Shown here in pieces: positions 43,767 to 53,077 of a stretch of DNA of 64,000 bases. How positions within the stretch are numbered: position 1 is the first letter of the stretch; every line of letters starts with the position of its first letter. Source of the DNA: an uncultured Oscillibacter sp. (lineage in GTDB: Bacteria; Bacillota; Clostridia; Oscillospirales; Oscillospiraceae); contig CAJTZI010000002.1 in NCBI GenBank assembly GCA_910584075.1, positions 48,587 to 112,586 on the forward strand. Direction: 5' to 3'. The position numbers and the translations under genes are program-made. Under the pieces are notes generated by a model, which saw only the letters and a list, made by a program, of their open reading frames with translations, was not told the origin of the DNA and made no database searches.

Positions 43767-44942
43767 TCACTCCTCAGCAGGCTCCACAGTCTCCACGCTC
43801 TCAACGGACGCCGGGGTCTCCTCGGCCGCTTCGGGCGCCTCCTCCTCGGGCTCCTGATAGCTCTCGGGCTTGATGTCGATCTTATACCCCGTCAGGCGGG
43901 CAGCCAGACGGGCGTTCTGGCCCTCCTTGCCAATGGCCAGGGACAGCTGATCGTCCGGCACCACACAACGGCAGGCCTTGCCCTCGTCCGCCATCCACAC
44001 ATCCACCACCTCGGCAGGGGCCAGGGCGGCGGCGATGAACTCCGCCGGGTCCTCGCTCCACTTGATGATGTCGATCTTCTCGCCCCGCAGCTCGTCGACG
44101 ATCCCGGCTACCCGCTGTCCCTTGGGGCCCACACAGGCGCCGATGGGGTCCACGTTCTCCTCGTTGGACCACACCGCCATCTTGGTGCGGCTGCCGGCCT
44201 CCCGGGCGATGGACTTCACCTCCACGGTGCCGTCGAAAATCTCGGGGACCTCCAGCTCGAAAAGGCGCTTCACAAGGCCCGGGTGGGTGCGGGAGATCAG
44301 CACCTGGGGCCCCCGGGTGGAGCGGCGGACGTCCACCACGTACACCTTCACGTGCATCCCCTCGGCCATCTCCTCGCCTGGGACCTGCTCCCCGACCATC
44401 AGCAGCGCCTCGGTGGACTCGGTGCCGGTGCCGATGCGCAGGGACACGTTTCCGTTCCGGGGATCCACACGGGTGACCACGCCGGTGAGGATCTCATGCT
44501 GCTTGGAGTTGAACTCGTCGTACACCATGCCCCGCTCGGCCTCCCGCAGGCCCTGAATGATGACCTGCTTGCCGTTTCCGGCGGCGATGCGGCCGAACTC
44601 CATCTTGTCCACGGGGATGTTCACCACGTCGCCGATCTCATACCGGGCGGAGACTGCCTTGGCCTCCTCCAGGGTCATCTCGTTGGGGGGGTCCACGTAG
44701 TCCTCCTCGTCCACCACGTTCTTCTGGACGAACATCTTCAGGTCCTGATGCTCCTCGTCCACGTCCACAATGACGTTCTCCACACCCTCGTGGTCCCGCT
44801 TGTAGGCGGTGGTAATGGCCTGTATGATCTTCTCCATCATAAAGGTGCGGGGGATTCCCCGCTCCTTTTCCAGCAGCTCCAGCGCGGCAAAGATCTCCGC
44901 AGGATTCATCCCTGCGGGTTCCTTCTGCTTCTTGCCTCTCAT
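43767..44942 (-). CDS. nusA: Transcription factor NusA
   Basis: Binds RNA polymerase and modulates pausing, termination and antitermination. 391 residues, without the extra C-terminal repeats of Proteobacteria. N-terminal NTD with FAALELLEKERGI; S1 domain with GVVTRVDPRNGNVSLRIG; then two KH domains with GACVGPKGQRVAGIVDEL and LSLAIGKEGQNARLAARLTGYKID. The acidic tail (EPEEEAPEAAEE) is typical. AAGGAGAG precedes the ATG. The rimP-nusA gap is 76 bases. Confidence 0.96.
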   Translation of the reverse strand: MRGKKQKEPAGMNPAEIFAALELLEKERGIPRTFMMEKIIQAITTAYKRDHEGVENVIVDVDEEHQDLKMFVQKNVVDEEDYVDPPNEMTLEEAKAVSARYEIGDVVNIPVDKMEFGRIAAGNGKQVIIQGLREAERGMVYDEFNSKQHEILTGVVTRVDPRNGNVSLRIGTGTESTEALLMVGEQVPGEEMAEGMHVKVYVVDVRRSTRGPQVLISRTHPGLVKRLFELEVPEIFDGTVEVKSIAREAGSRTKMAVWSNEENVDPIGACVGPKGQRVAGIVDELRGEKIDIIKWSEDPAEFIAAALAPAEVVDVWMADEGKACRCVVPDDQLSLAIGKEGQNARLAARLTGYKIDIKPESYQEPEEEAPEAAEETPASVESVETVEPAEE

Positions 44943-45018
44943 GGCGTGACTCTCCTTTTTACTCGTTCTATATATCGCAGCTTCTCAAATTGATCAGACA
45001 TCAATCCCAAGGGGCGGC

Positions 45019-45480
45019 TCAGAATTCCACCCGCAGCCGGACCAGGGCGGTCTCCTTCTTCGGAAAGGACAGCGTCTCCTGCCCCACGGTGACGGAGACG
45101 TCCCCCTTGGCCTCATCGTATCCCGCCAGGGTGCCGGCGAACTCCTTGCGCCCGTCCCGGGCCCGGTACAGCTTCACCAGCACGGGACTGCCCATAAAGC
45201 GGGCGAAATCGGCGGGCCGCTTCAGTGCCCGCTCCGCCCCGGCGGAGCCCACCTCCAGGGTATAGCTGCCCTCAATGGGATCCGCCTCGTCCAGCAGGTC
45301 TGAGAGCTTCCGGGACACGGCCTCGCAGTCCAGAATGTCCACGCCGCCCTCCTTGTCCAGCAGCACCCGCAGGTACCAGGTCCCCGCCTCCTTGACGTAC
45401 TCCACGTCCCAGAGGGTGCAGCCACTCTCGGCGATGGCGGGGGCCGCCAGCTCGGCGGTGAGTTCCGTAATCTTCTTCAT
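45019..45480 (-). CDS. rimP: Ribosome maturation factor RimP
   Basis: Helps assemble the 30S subunit, before nusA as in nearly all bacteria. 153 residues. LWDVEYVKEAGTWYLRVLLDK and GVDILDCEAVSRKLSDLLDE are the family motifs; the C-terminal SH3-like part has VLVKLYRARDGRKEFAGTLAGY. ATG 45480 follows a GGAGGCC site. It is the first gene of the long minus-strand operon; a hairpin with a T run lies between the promoter and this gene. Confidence 0.95.
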   Translation of the reverse strand: MKKITELTAELAAPAIAESGCTLWDVEYVKEAGTWYLRVLLDKEGGVDILDCEAVSRKLSDLLDEADPIEGSYTLEVGSAGAERALKRPADFARFMGSPVLVKLYRARDGRKEFAGTLAGYDEAKGDVSVTVGQETLSFPKKETALVRLRVEF

Positions 45481-45540
45481 AGGAAGATGGCCTCCATGAT
45501 CTCGCTGTTTTATCAGATTTTAGGAATGTGAAAAAGTCCA

Positions 45541-45568
45541 ATAAAAAGAGCGGACCTGAGGTCCACTC
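45541..45568 (-). terminator. Promoter-proximal terminator/attenuator in rimP leader
   Basis: On the minus strand a 9-bp stem (GAGTGGACC with GGTCCGCTC, one G-U pair) and TCA loop is followed by TTTTTATT. It starts only about 25 bases after the predicted transcription start and 60 bases before rimP. A conditional read-through device for the nusA operon is likely. Confidence 0.7.
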
Positions 45569-45595
45569 TCCACACTACACATTACTAACATATGC

Positions 45596-45624
45596 AATAT
45601 ACCACACCCCACGGGAAAACGCAA
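45596..45624 (-). promoter_or_regulatory. Sigma-A promoter of rimP-nusA-infB operon
   Basis: On the minus strand TTGCGT (45619-45624), 17 bases, TATATT (45596-45601), with extended TGG before the -10. Confidence 0.75.
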
Positions 45625-45667
45625 GCATTTCTTTTGCAACTTGCCCTTGATTCTGTGATATTTTTTC

Positions 45668-45696
45668 TTTACCTGGCCCGTCTTTCCTGTTATAAT
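45668..45696 (+). promoter_or_regulatory. Sigma-A promoter of recJ operon
   Basis: TTTACC at 45668-45673, 17 bases, TATAAT at 45691-45696 with an extended TGT. It is divergent from the rimP promoter. Confidence 0.65.
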
Positions 45697-45756
45697 AAGA
45701 GAGTTATAATAGGTTTGGCGCACCGCCGCCAGTTGGAAAGGAGACCCGCGACAGAC

Positions 45757-47856
45757 GTGAAATTTGAAAAATGGAACATCGGGACCCCCGATCCGCAGGC
45801 GGTGGACCGTCTGCGGGAGGCGGGGTATTCCGACCTGCTCTCCACCGTGCTGGCCGCCCGGGGGGTGGGCAGCGCCGAGTCCGCGGCGGAATTTCTGGAC
45901 CGGGAGCGGACCCTGACGCTCTCCCCCATGCTCATGCGGGATATGGACAAGGCCGTCGGTCGCATCCAGCGGGCCGTGGCGGAGGGAGAGACCATCGCCG
46001 TCTTCGGCGACTACGACGTGGACGGCATCACCTCCACGGTGCTGCTGATGGACTATCTGAAAAGCTGCGGTGTCAAATGCCTTCGGTATATCCCCCGGCG
46101 GATTGAGGACGGCTACGGACTGTCTAAAGACGCCATCCAGAGCCTGCGGGACCAGGGGGCCACGCTGATGGTCACCGTGGACTGCGGCATCACCGGCAAT
46201 GGCGAGGTGGACTTCGCAAACTCCATCGGATTGGACGTGGTGGTGACGGACCACCACGAGTGCAAGGAAACCCTGCCCCGGGCCGCCGCCGTGGTGGACC
46301 CCCACCGGCCCGACTGCCCGTATCCCTTCAAGCACCTGGCGGGGGTGGGCGTGGCGCTGAAGCTGGTGCTGGCCCTTGGGGGCGAGAACCGGGAGGACGC
46401 GTTGTTCGCCCGGTACTGCACTCTGGCCGCCATTGGCACCATCGCCGACGTGATGCGGATGGAGGGGGAGAACCGGACCATCGTCTCCTGCGGGCTGGAG
46501 GCCCTGCCTCACACGGATTTTGTGGGCGTTCACGCCCTTTTGCGAGAGGCGGGCCTGCTGGGCAGGCCCATCACCTCCATCCAGATCGGCTTCGTCCTCT
46601 CCCCCCGGATCAACGCCGCCGGACGCATGGGAGCGGCGGATCTGGCCGCCGACCTGCTGGAGTGTGCCGACCCCGCCCGGGCGGAGGAGATGGCCCGGGA
46701 GCTGTGCGAGCTGAACCGGGAGCGTCAGGCGGTGGAGCAGGCCATCTGCGCCGACGCCGTGGACCAGATCGAAAGCCTCCGGGACGAGGAGCGCAGCGCC
46801 CTGGTGCTGGCCAGCGACCGCTGGCACCAGGGAGTGGTGGGCATTGTGGCCTCCCGCCTCAGTGAAAAATACTCCTGCCCCAGCTTCATGATCCACCTGC
46901 GCCAGGGCACAGGCAAGGGCTCCTGCCGCTCCTACGGCGGCTTCAACCTCTTCTCGGCTCTGGAGTCCTGCGCGGACCTTCTGGACGGCTTCGGCGGCCA
47001 CGAGCTGGCGGCCGGCTTCACCATCCCAGAGGAGAACATCCCCGCCTTCCGCGCCCGGATGAACCGCTGCGTGCGCTCCGCCTCCGGCGGGGAACTCCCC
47101 GTCTCCTCCCTGGAGATCGACGCCCCCATCGCCAGCCCCGCCGCCGTCACACTCCAGGAGGTGGAACAGCTGACCCTGCTGGAGCCCTACGGCGCCGGCA
47201 ACGCCCGGCCCACCTTCGCCCTGCTGGGGGCCACGGTGGACGCCATACAGCCCGTGGGACAGGGCAAGCACCTGAAATTCCGGCTCTCCAAAGGCTCCTG
47301 CCGGTTTGACGCCATCTTCTTCTCCGTCACGGCGGAGGAATGCGGCCTGACGGCGGGCAGCCGGGTGGACGCCGCCTTCTACCTCCAGGCCAACACCTTC
47401 CGGGGAACCACCTCCCTGCAGCTGCAGCTCATTGACATCCGTCCCTCCCTGACCCCCAGCCGCCACGAGGCGGAGGCTCTGGAGCTGCTGGGCCGCCTGC
47501 TGGAGGGCGGAGAGCTGACAGCCCAGGAGAAAAGCCGCCTGCGGGCCTCCCGGGAGCAGTTTGCCGCCTGCTGGGTGGTGCTGGAGCGCCGCCTGCGCCG
47601 CGGAAAGGCCGAGGCGCCCTGGCTCCCCTGGCTGCGGTGTCTGGCGGCGGAGGCCGGCGGGAACGAGAGCTTTCTCCGCACCGCCCTGGCCCTGGCGGTG
47701 TTCCATGAGCGGGGGCTGCTGTCCCTCACCCGCCAGGAGGACACCCTGCTGGCCAGCCTGAACCCCACCCAGGGGAAGGTGGATCTCACCGCCTGTCCCT
47801 ATCTCGCCCGCCTGAACCCAGGCGGGGCCAATCGGAACCGAGGTGATCTGCCATGA
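45757..47856 (+). CDS. recJ: Single-strand DNA exonuclease RecJ
   Basis: 5'-3' exonuclease on single-stranded DNA for recombination and mismatch repair. 699 residues. Catalytic motifs: VFGDYDVDGITSTVLL near 82-97, VTVDCGITG, then DHHECK from Asp165, AGVGVALKL, and in the DHHA1 part GSCRSYGGFNLFSAL and FGGHELAAGFTI. The C-terminal OB-like extension reads FRGTTSLQLQLIDIRPS. Start: GTG 45757 gives MKFEKWNI; AAGGAG lies 13 bases upstream, a little far. Its stop overlaps the relA start (ATGA). Confidence 0.94.
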   Translation: MKFEKWNIGTPDPQAVDRLREAGYSDLLSTVLAARGVGSAESAAEFLDRERTLTLSPMLMRDMDKAVGRIQRAVAEGETIAVFGDYDVDGITSTVLLMDYLKSCGVKCLRYIPRRIEDGYGLSKDAIQSLRDQGATLMVTVDCGITGNGEVDFANSIGLDVVVTDHHECKETLPRAAAVVDPHRPDCPYPFKHLAGVGVALKLVLALGGENREDALFARYCTLAAIGTIADVMRMEGENRTIVSCGLEALPHTDFVGVHALLREAGLLGRPITSIQIGFVLSPRINAAGRMGAADLAADLLECADPARAEEMARELCELNRERQAVEQAICADAVDQIESLRDEERSALVLASDRWHQGVVGIVASRLSEKYSCPSFMIHLRQGTGKGSCRSYGGFNLFSALESCADLLDGFGGHELAAGFTIPEENIPAFRARMNRCVRSASGGELPVSSLEIDAPIASPAAVTLQEVEQLTLLEPYGAGNARPTFALLGATVDAIQPVGQGKHLKFRLSKGSCRFDAIFFSVTAEECGLTAGSRVDAAFYLQANTFRGTTSLQLQLIDIRPSLTPSRHEAEALELLGRLLEGGELTAQEKSRLRASREQFAACWVVLERRLRRGKAEAPWLPWLRCLAAEAGGNESFLRTALALAVFHERGLLSLTRQEDTLLASLNPTQGKVDLTACPYLARLNPGGANRNRGDLP

Positions 47857-50063
47857 CCATACAGGAGCAGTACGAGCACCTGGAAAAGACCATCCGGGGA
47901 TACAACCCCTCGGCGGACCTTGCCCACATCCGCACCGCCTTTGAATATGCCGACCGGTGCCACGCCGGGCAGAAGCGCAAGAGCGGCGAGCCCTATATCA
48001 TCCATCCTCTGGCGGTGGCCCAGATCGTGGCGGAGGAACTGAAGCTGGACAGCGAGTCCATTGAGGCCGCCCTCCTCCACGACGTCATTGAAGACACCCC
48101 CGCCGAGCACGCGGACGTGTCCCGTCTCTTCTCCCCCACCATCGCCGACCTGGTGGAGGGCGTCAGCAAACTCACCCGCATCCAGTACGCCACCAAGGAA
48201 GATGAGCAGATGGAGAACCTCAGGAAGATGCTCATCGCCATGAGCAAGGACATCCGGGTGATTCTCATCAAGATCTCCGACCGGCTCCACAATATGCGGA
48301 CCATGGAGTACCAGTCCCCGGAGAAACAAAAACAGAAGTCCCTGGAGACCATGGAGATCTATGCCCCCATCTCCCACCGGCTGGGGATGCAGCGGATGAA
48401 GTGGGAGCTGGAGGACCTGTCGCTAAAATACCTGGACCCGGTGGGGTATCAGGAGATCGTCTCCCGGCTGGAGGCCAAGAAGACGGAATACGACATGTTC
48501 ATGCAGAAGACCCGGGCCCAGATGGAGACCCGCCTGGACGAGCTGGGCATTCCCCACCTGGTCTACGGCCGGGTAAAGCACCCATACAGCATCTACCGCA
48601 AGATGTTCAGCCAGAACAAGAATCTGGACGAGATCTTCGACCTCTTCGCCTTCCGGGTGGTTGTGGACAATGTGGGGGACTGTTACAACGTCCTGGGCGT
48701 GGTCCACGATATCTTCACCCCCATCCTGGGCCGCTTCAAGGACTATATCGGCACCCCCAAGCCCAACGGCTACCAGTCCCTTCACACCACCGTCATGGGC
48801 ACCGACGGCATCCCCTTTGAGGTGCAAATCCGCACCCGGGAGATGCACGAGATCTCTGAGTACGGCGTGGCCGCCCACTGGAAATACAAACAGAACGGCC
48901 AGGGCGCCGGGACCGAGGGGAAGTACGAGTGGGTCCGGCGCCTGCTGGAAAACCAGGAGGGTGCCGACGCCGAGGAGTTCATCCACTCCCTGAAGATCGA
49001 TATGTTTGCCGACGAGGTGTTCGTCTTCACCCCCAACGGCGACGTGCAGAACCTGCCCGCCGGGGCCACTCCCATTGACTTCGCCTACGCCATTCACTCC
49101 GCCGTAGGCAACCGCATGGTGGGGGCCAAGGTCAACGGGCGCATCGTCACCTTTGACCACACGCTGAAAAACGGCGACATTGTGGAGATCCTCACCTCCA
49201 AGGGAGCCAAGGGCCCCAGCCGGGACTGGATGAAGATCGCCAAGAGCAACGAGGCCCGCAGCAAAATCCGCCAGTGGTTCAAGAAGGAGCGGCGGGATGA
49301 GAACATCGTCAACGGCCGGGCCGCCTTCGAGGCGGAGCTGAAGCACTGCGGCCTCACCATGAAGGACCTGCTGGGCCCCGACCGGCTGCCGGGCCTTTTG
49401 AAAAAGGTGACCTATCCCTCCCTGGACGATATGTACGCCGCCATCGGCTACGGCGGCTTCACCGCCCAGAAGGCGGTGAGCCGGATGCAGGGCGAGCTCC
49501 AGCGCATCGCCAAGCAGCAGGCGGAAAAACACGCCCTGGAGTCCCTGGAAAGCGCCTCCAAGGCCGAGGACCCCCGCCCCGCCGCCCCCAAGCAGGTCAA
49601 AAGTGAGCAGGGCATCATCGTAGAGGGGCTGGACAACTGCCTGGTGAAGTTCTCCAAGTGCTGCACCCCTGTGCCGGGGGACGAGATTGTGGGCTTTATC
49701 ACCCGGGGGTACGGCGTGTCCGTCCACCGAAGCGACTGCCCCAACGCCTCGGCGGAGCGCCGGGCGGACCCGGCCCTCTCCGGCCGGTGGATCAAGGTCT
49801 CCTGGGGCAGCGACACCAACGAGAGCTATCCCACCACTCTGGAGGTGGTGGCCAAGGACCGGCTGAACCTGCTGCTGGACGTGTCCGCGGCGCTGTCCAC
49901 CGCCAAGACCTTCGTCTCCGGCATCCAGTGCCGCAGCACGGACGACGGCTTCGCCATCGCCCGCATGGAGATCCGCGTCCGGGACGGAGAGCAGATGCAC
50001 ACCATCATCAACAAGCTCAACCAGATCTCCGGGGTCCTCCAGGTCACCCGGCCCTCTGGCTGA
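47853..50063 (+). CDS. relA: Bifunctional (p)ppGpp synthetase/hydrolase
   Basis: Long RSH enzyme of the stringent response. 736 residues. The hydrolase domain has the HD pair His76-Asp77 in LLHDVIEDT and IKISDRLHNMRTM; the synthetase domain has RVKHPYSIYRKM, FRVVVDNVGDCY and GYQSLHTTVMG; then a TGS domain (VFTPNGDVQNLPAGATPIDFAY in parts), a zinc-finger region CLVKFSKCCTPVPGDEIVGFI and a C-terminal ACT domain. All key residues for both activities are there. It is translationally coupled to recJ and followed by dtd, the relA-dtd order known from Bacillus. Confidence 0.96.
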   Translation: MTIQEQYEHLEKTIRGYNPSADLAHIRTAFEYADRCHAGQKRKSGEPYIIHPLAVAQIVAEELKLDSESIEAALLHDVIEDTPAEHADVSRLFSPTIADLVEGVSKLTRIQYATKEDEQMENLRKMLIAMSKDIRVILIKISDRLHNMRTMEYQSPEKQKQKSLETMEIYAPISHRLGMQRMKWELEDLSLKYLDPVGYQEIVSRLEAKKTEYDMFMQKTRAQMETRLDELGIPHLVYGRVKHPYSIYRKMFSQNKNLDEIFDLFAFRVVVDNVGDCYNVLGVVHDIFTPILGRFKDYIGTPKPNGYQSLHTTVMGTDGIPFEVQIRTREMHEISEYGVAAHWKYKQNGQGAGTEGKYEWVRRLLENQEGADAEEFIHSLKIDMFADEVFVFTPNGDVQNLPAGATPIDFAYAIHSAVGNRMVGAKVNGRIVTFDHTLKNGDIVEILTSKGAKGPSRDWMKIAKSNEARSKIRQWFKKERRDENIVNGRAAFEAELKHCGLTMKDLLGPDRLPGLLKKVTYPSLDDMYAAIGYGGFTAQKAVSRMQGELQRIAKQQAEKHALESLESASKAEDPRPAAPKQVKSEQGIIVEGLDNCLVKFSKCCTPVPGDEIVGFITRGYGVSVHRSDCPNASAERRADPALSGRWIKVSWGSDTNESYPTTLEVVAKDRLNLLLDVSAALSTAKTFVSGIQCRSTDDGFAIARMEIRVRDGEQMHTIINKLNQISGVLQVTRPSG

Positions 50064-50081
50064 CGATTAGGAGGAGTTTCT

Positions 50082-50525
50082 ATGCGCGCTGTCGTCACCC
50101 GCGTGAAGCACGCGTCCGTCACCATTGAAAACGAGGTCCGCGGCCAGATCGGCCAGGGCTATCTGGTCCTGCTGGGCGTGGGGCCCGGCGACACGGAGGA
50201 GACCGCCGTGAAGCTGGCGGACAAAATCTGCAACCTCCGGATCTTCGAGGACGAGGAGGAGCGGATGAACCTGAATCTGGAGCAGGTGGGCGGGAGCCTT
50301 CTGGTGGTCTCCCAGTTCACCCTGTACGCCGACACCTCCTCCCGCCGCCCCGGCTTCTCCAAAGCCGCCAAGCCGGACCTGGCCGTTCCTCTCTACGAGA
50401 GATTCATGGCCCGGTGCCGGGAGCGGGGCTTCCCGGTGGAGCACGGCGAGTTTGGCGCCGACATGCAGGTGGACTCCCGCAATGACGGACCTGTGACCAT
50501 TCTGTTCGACACGGAAAACCCGTAA
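50082..50525 (+). CDS. dtd: D-aminoacyl-tRNA deacylase
   Basis: Removes D-amino acids and glycine from mischarged tRNA. 147 residues. The two signature motifs are VSQFTLYA (about 83-90) and RNDGPVTI (about 135-142), and the N-terminus reads MRAVVTRVKHASVT. GGAGGAG lies before ATG 50082. The relA-dtd order is conserved in Firmicutes. Confidence 0.96.
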   Translation: MRAVVTRVKHASVTIENEVRGQIGQGYLVLLGVGPGDTEETAVKLADKICNLRIFEDEEERMNLNLEQVGGSLLVVSQFTLYADTSSRRPGFSKAAKPDLAVPLYERFMARCRERGFPVEHGEFGADMQVDSRNDGPVTILFDTENP

Positions 50526-50538
50526 GGAGGTCTTTTCC

Positions 50539-50949
50539 ATGGGACTTTTTTTCGGCAAAGGGAAAACCGCCCCCGGCCGGCCCAGCGGAGACTGGCCCTG
50601 GACGCTGAACGTAAGCGGCGCCTTGCGGCCCGATTCCGGCACCTGGGAGATGATTGTGTCCGAACTGCGAAAGCTGGACCCGGAGGACCCGGACAGCTTC
50701 CTCATCCTGGAGCAGAGGGACCCCCGGAACTCCCAAAATTACTGGTTCATCCAGAGCGCCGTGAACCGGGCGGGGCCCCGTCCCGGCTGGTACACCGTGG
50801 AGGTGGGCTGGGGCTCCCAGCGGGGAACGGGGCTTCGGGACCTGGACGTGCAGACGGTGGAGGAGGTCATCCCCTTCTTCCAGGCCGCCTACAACCGAAA
50901 AGCTGTGGACCTGTCCGGTTTTACGGACAGGTCCGGTCTGCTGGGCTGA
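50539..50949 (+). CDS. Unknown protein of about 136 residues
   Basis: A 136-residue protein starting MGLFFGKGKTAPGRPSGDWPW. It has many Trp, Arg and Gly residues, no signal peptide or membrane helix, and a mixed alpha/beta appearance: SGTWEMIVSELRKLDPEDPDSFLIL and a C-terminal VEEVIPFFQAAYNRKAV helix. No family recognised. AAGGAGG precedes the ATG; it lies 13 bases after dtd and 13 before the MBL gene, so it is part of the operon. Confidence 0.75.
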   Translation: MGLFFGKGKTAPGRPSGDWPWTLNVSGALRPDSGTWEMIVSELRKLDPEDPDSFLILEQRDPRNSQNYWFIQSAVNRAGPRPGWYTVEVGWGSQRGTGLRDLDVQTVEEVIPFFQAAYNRKAVDLSGFTDRSGLLG

Positions 50950-50962
50950 ACAGGAGGGTATT

Positions 50963-51577
50963 ATGAAAGTCAGAATCATGCAGGTGGGCCCCATCGGCAC
51001 CAACTGCTATATTTTGGAGGATGAGTCCACTCATCAGGCCGCCGTCATCGACCCCGGCGGGGACGCGCCCCGCCTTCTCACGGCGCTGAAGGGGCTGGAT
51101 GTGCGCTATATCCTGCTGACCCACGGCCACTACGACCACACCGGTGCCGCCGCGGAGCTCTCCGCCGCCTTTCCCAAAGCGGAGGTCTATATTCACGAAA
51201 AGGACTACCGGGATGTGGACCCGTCCCTGTTTCCCCTGCACACGGAGCTCTCCGGCGTACACTTCTATGGCGAGGGGGACCGGCTGGTTCTGGGAACACT
51301 GGCCCTGGAGGTCCTCCACACCCCCGGCCACTCCGAGGGCAGCGTGACGCTGCGCTGCGGAGACATCCTCTTCTGCGGGGACACCCTCTTCGCCGGCTCC
51401 TGCGGGCGGACGGACTTCCCCGACGGGGACACGGCCAAGCTCCTGGCCTCCCTGCGGCGGCTGGGGGAGCTGGAGGGAGACCTCCGGGTCCTGCCCGGCC
51501 ACATGGAGGACAGCACCCTCAGCCGGGAGCGGCAGACCAATCCCTACCTCCGTCAGGCCATGAGCGGCGGGATTTAA
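50963..51577 (+). CDS. MBL-fold hydrolase, glyoxalase II-like
   Basis: A 204-residue metallo-beta-lactamase-fold enzyme. LTHGHYDHTGAA (about 53-64) is the THxHxDH zinc motif; then HTPGHSEGS, GDTLFAGSCGRTDF and LPGHMEDST supply the remaining ligands. Relatives are hydroxyacylglutathione hydrolase-like or thioesterases; a glutathione-free Clostridium would use another thiol. CAGGAGGG precedes the ATG. It lies between the unknown gene and hemZ, with 3 bases to the latter. Confidence 0.9.
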   Translation: MKVRIMQVGPIGTNCYILEDESTHQAAVIDPGGDAPRLLTALKGLDVRYILLTHGHYDHTGAAAELSAAFPKAEVYIHEKDYRDVDPSLFPLHTELSGVHFYGEGDRLVLGTLALEVLHTPGHSEGSVTLRCGDILFCGDTLFAGSCGRTDFPDGDTAKLLASLRRLGELEGDLRVLPGHMEDSTLSRERQTNPYLRQAMSGGI

Positions 51578-51580
51578 GCC

Positions 51581-53062
51581 ATGAAACTGGTATTGAGAGG
51601 CCACGATGAGCGGTATACTGTGGAACAGAGCCTGATGAACCTGTTCCCCGGGGAGCTGCCGGTCTACGCGGTCATTGAGCCCGGCGACGGAAGCTGGGCC
51701 GTCGTCACCTGCCAAGAAGAGGCGGACGGCCGCCTGACGGTCACCACGGACCTGGCCTATGGCGGCGGAAAAAACAGCGCCTTTTTCACCACACTCCTCT
51801 CCGGCTCAGACTTTGACCGGGAGGGCCAGCGGCGGCACGCCGTTGCCGCCTGCTTTTATCAGGCGGCCCTGGAGCTCCTGGAGGCCCCGCCCCCCTGGGG
51901 GATGCTGACGGGGGTACGGCCCGACAAGCCCGCCGCCTGGGCCGTCATGGCGGGAAAATCCCTCCGGGAGGCCCGGCGGATGCTGGAGGAGACCTACTTT
52001 GTCTCTCCCTCCCGGGCCGCGCTGGCGGCGGAGACCGGCGGCATGGCGGCGGAGGCCGCCCGGGAACTGGAGCCCCGGGACATCGCCGTGTATATCGGCA
52101 TTCCCTTCTGCCCCACCCGGTGCGCATACTGTTCCTTTGTGAGCCAGTCGGTGGAAAAGAGCTTCGCCCTGATCGCCCCCTATGCGGACGCCCTCATCCG
52201 GGAGATCCGGGCCGGGGGCGAGATGGTCCGGCGGCAGGGTCTGCGGGTCCGGGCCCTCTACATGGGCGGCGGCACCCCCACCACTCTGACGGCGGAGCAG
52301 CTGGACCAGGTGCTCACGGCCTTTGAGGAATCCTTCGACACCGCCCACTGCGGCGAGATCACCGTGGAGGCCGGCCGGCCAGACACCATCACGGCGGAGA
52401 AGCTGGCGGTTTTGAAGGCCCGGGGCGTCACCCGGGTGTCCGTCAACCCCCAGAGCATGGAGGACCGCGTTCTCCGGGCCATCGGCCGGAACCACACCGC
52501 CGGGGACATTGACCGGGCCATGGAGCTGACGGCGCGATACGGCTTTCCCCATGTGAACATGGACCTGATCGCGGGATTGCCGGCGGACTCCCCGGAGGGC
52601 TTCCGCTGGTCCCTGGACGCCTGCCTGGCCTACGGCACGGACAACGTCACCGTCCACACCCTGGCCCTGAAAAAGGGCAGCCGCATCCTCACGGAGGGGC
52701 TTTCTGTTCCTCCGCCGGAGGCGGTGGCGGAGATGCTGGACTACGCCGGCCCCGCCCTTCGTGCCGCGGGGCACCGCCCCTACTATCTCTACCGGCAGAA
52801 GTACATGTCCGGCAGCTTTGAGAACATCGGCTGGTGCCATCCTAAGTCGGCGTGCCTGTACAACATCTATATCATGTCGGAGCTGTGCTCGATTCTGTCC
52901 TTCGGCGCCGGCGGGTCCACCAAGATGGTGGAGCCCGGCACCAATCATATCGAACGGGCCTTCAACGTGAAATACCCCAAGGAGTACACGGAGCGGCCCG
53001 AGAAGTGCCTGGGCAACCAGCAGCTCTTCGCCGCGTTCTATGAAAATCTCTTCCCCGCCTGA
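51581..53062 (+). CDS. hemZ: HemZ-type coproporphyrinogen dehydrogenase (radical SAM)
   Basis: A 493-residue radical SAM protein of the HemZ type. The first ~165 residues are specific to HemZ; the cluster motif CPTRCAYCSF has Cys177, Cys181 and Cys184, followed by YMGGGTPTTLT and a C-terminal half with YYLYRQKYMSG and GAGGSTKMV. The Tyr-Arg-Gln-Lys block differs from HemN and HemW. In Bacillus HemZ is an oxygen-independent coproporphyrinogen oxidase; no other heme genes are here. The ATG is 3 bases after the MBL stop, with GGCGGGA only. Confidence 0.9.
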   Translation: MKLVLRGHDERYTVEQSLMNLFPGELPVYAVIEPGDGSWAVVTCQEEADGRLTVTTDLAYGGGKNSAFFTTLLSGSDFDREGQRRHAVAACFYQAALELLEAPPPWGMLTGVRPDKPAAWAVMAGKSLREARRMLEETYFVSPSRAALAAETGGMAAEAARELEPRDIAVYIGIPFCPTRCAYCSFVSQSVEKSFALIAPYADALIREIRAGGEMVRRQGLRVRALYMGGGTPTTLTAEQLDQVLTAFEESFDTAHCGEITVEAGRPDTITAEKLAVLKARGVTRVSVNPQSMEDRVLRAIGRNHTAGDIDRAMELTARYGFPHVNMDLIAGLPADSPEGFRWSLDACLAYGTDNVTVHTLALKKGSRILTEGLSVPPPEAVAEMLDYAGPALRAAGHRPYYLYRQKYMSGSFENIGWCHPKSACLYNIYIMSELCSILSFGAGGSTKMVEPGTNHIERAFNVKYPKEYTERPEKCLGNQQLFAAFYENLFPA

Positions 53063-53077
53063 AAGGAGGCTTTCGCC

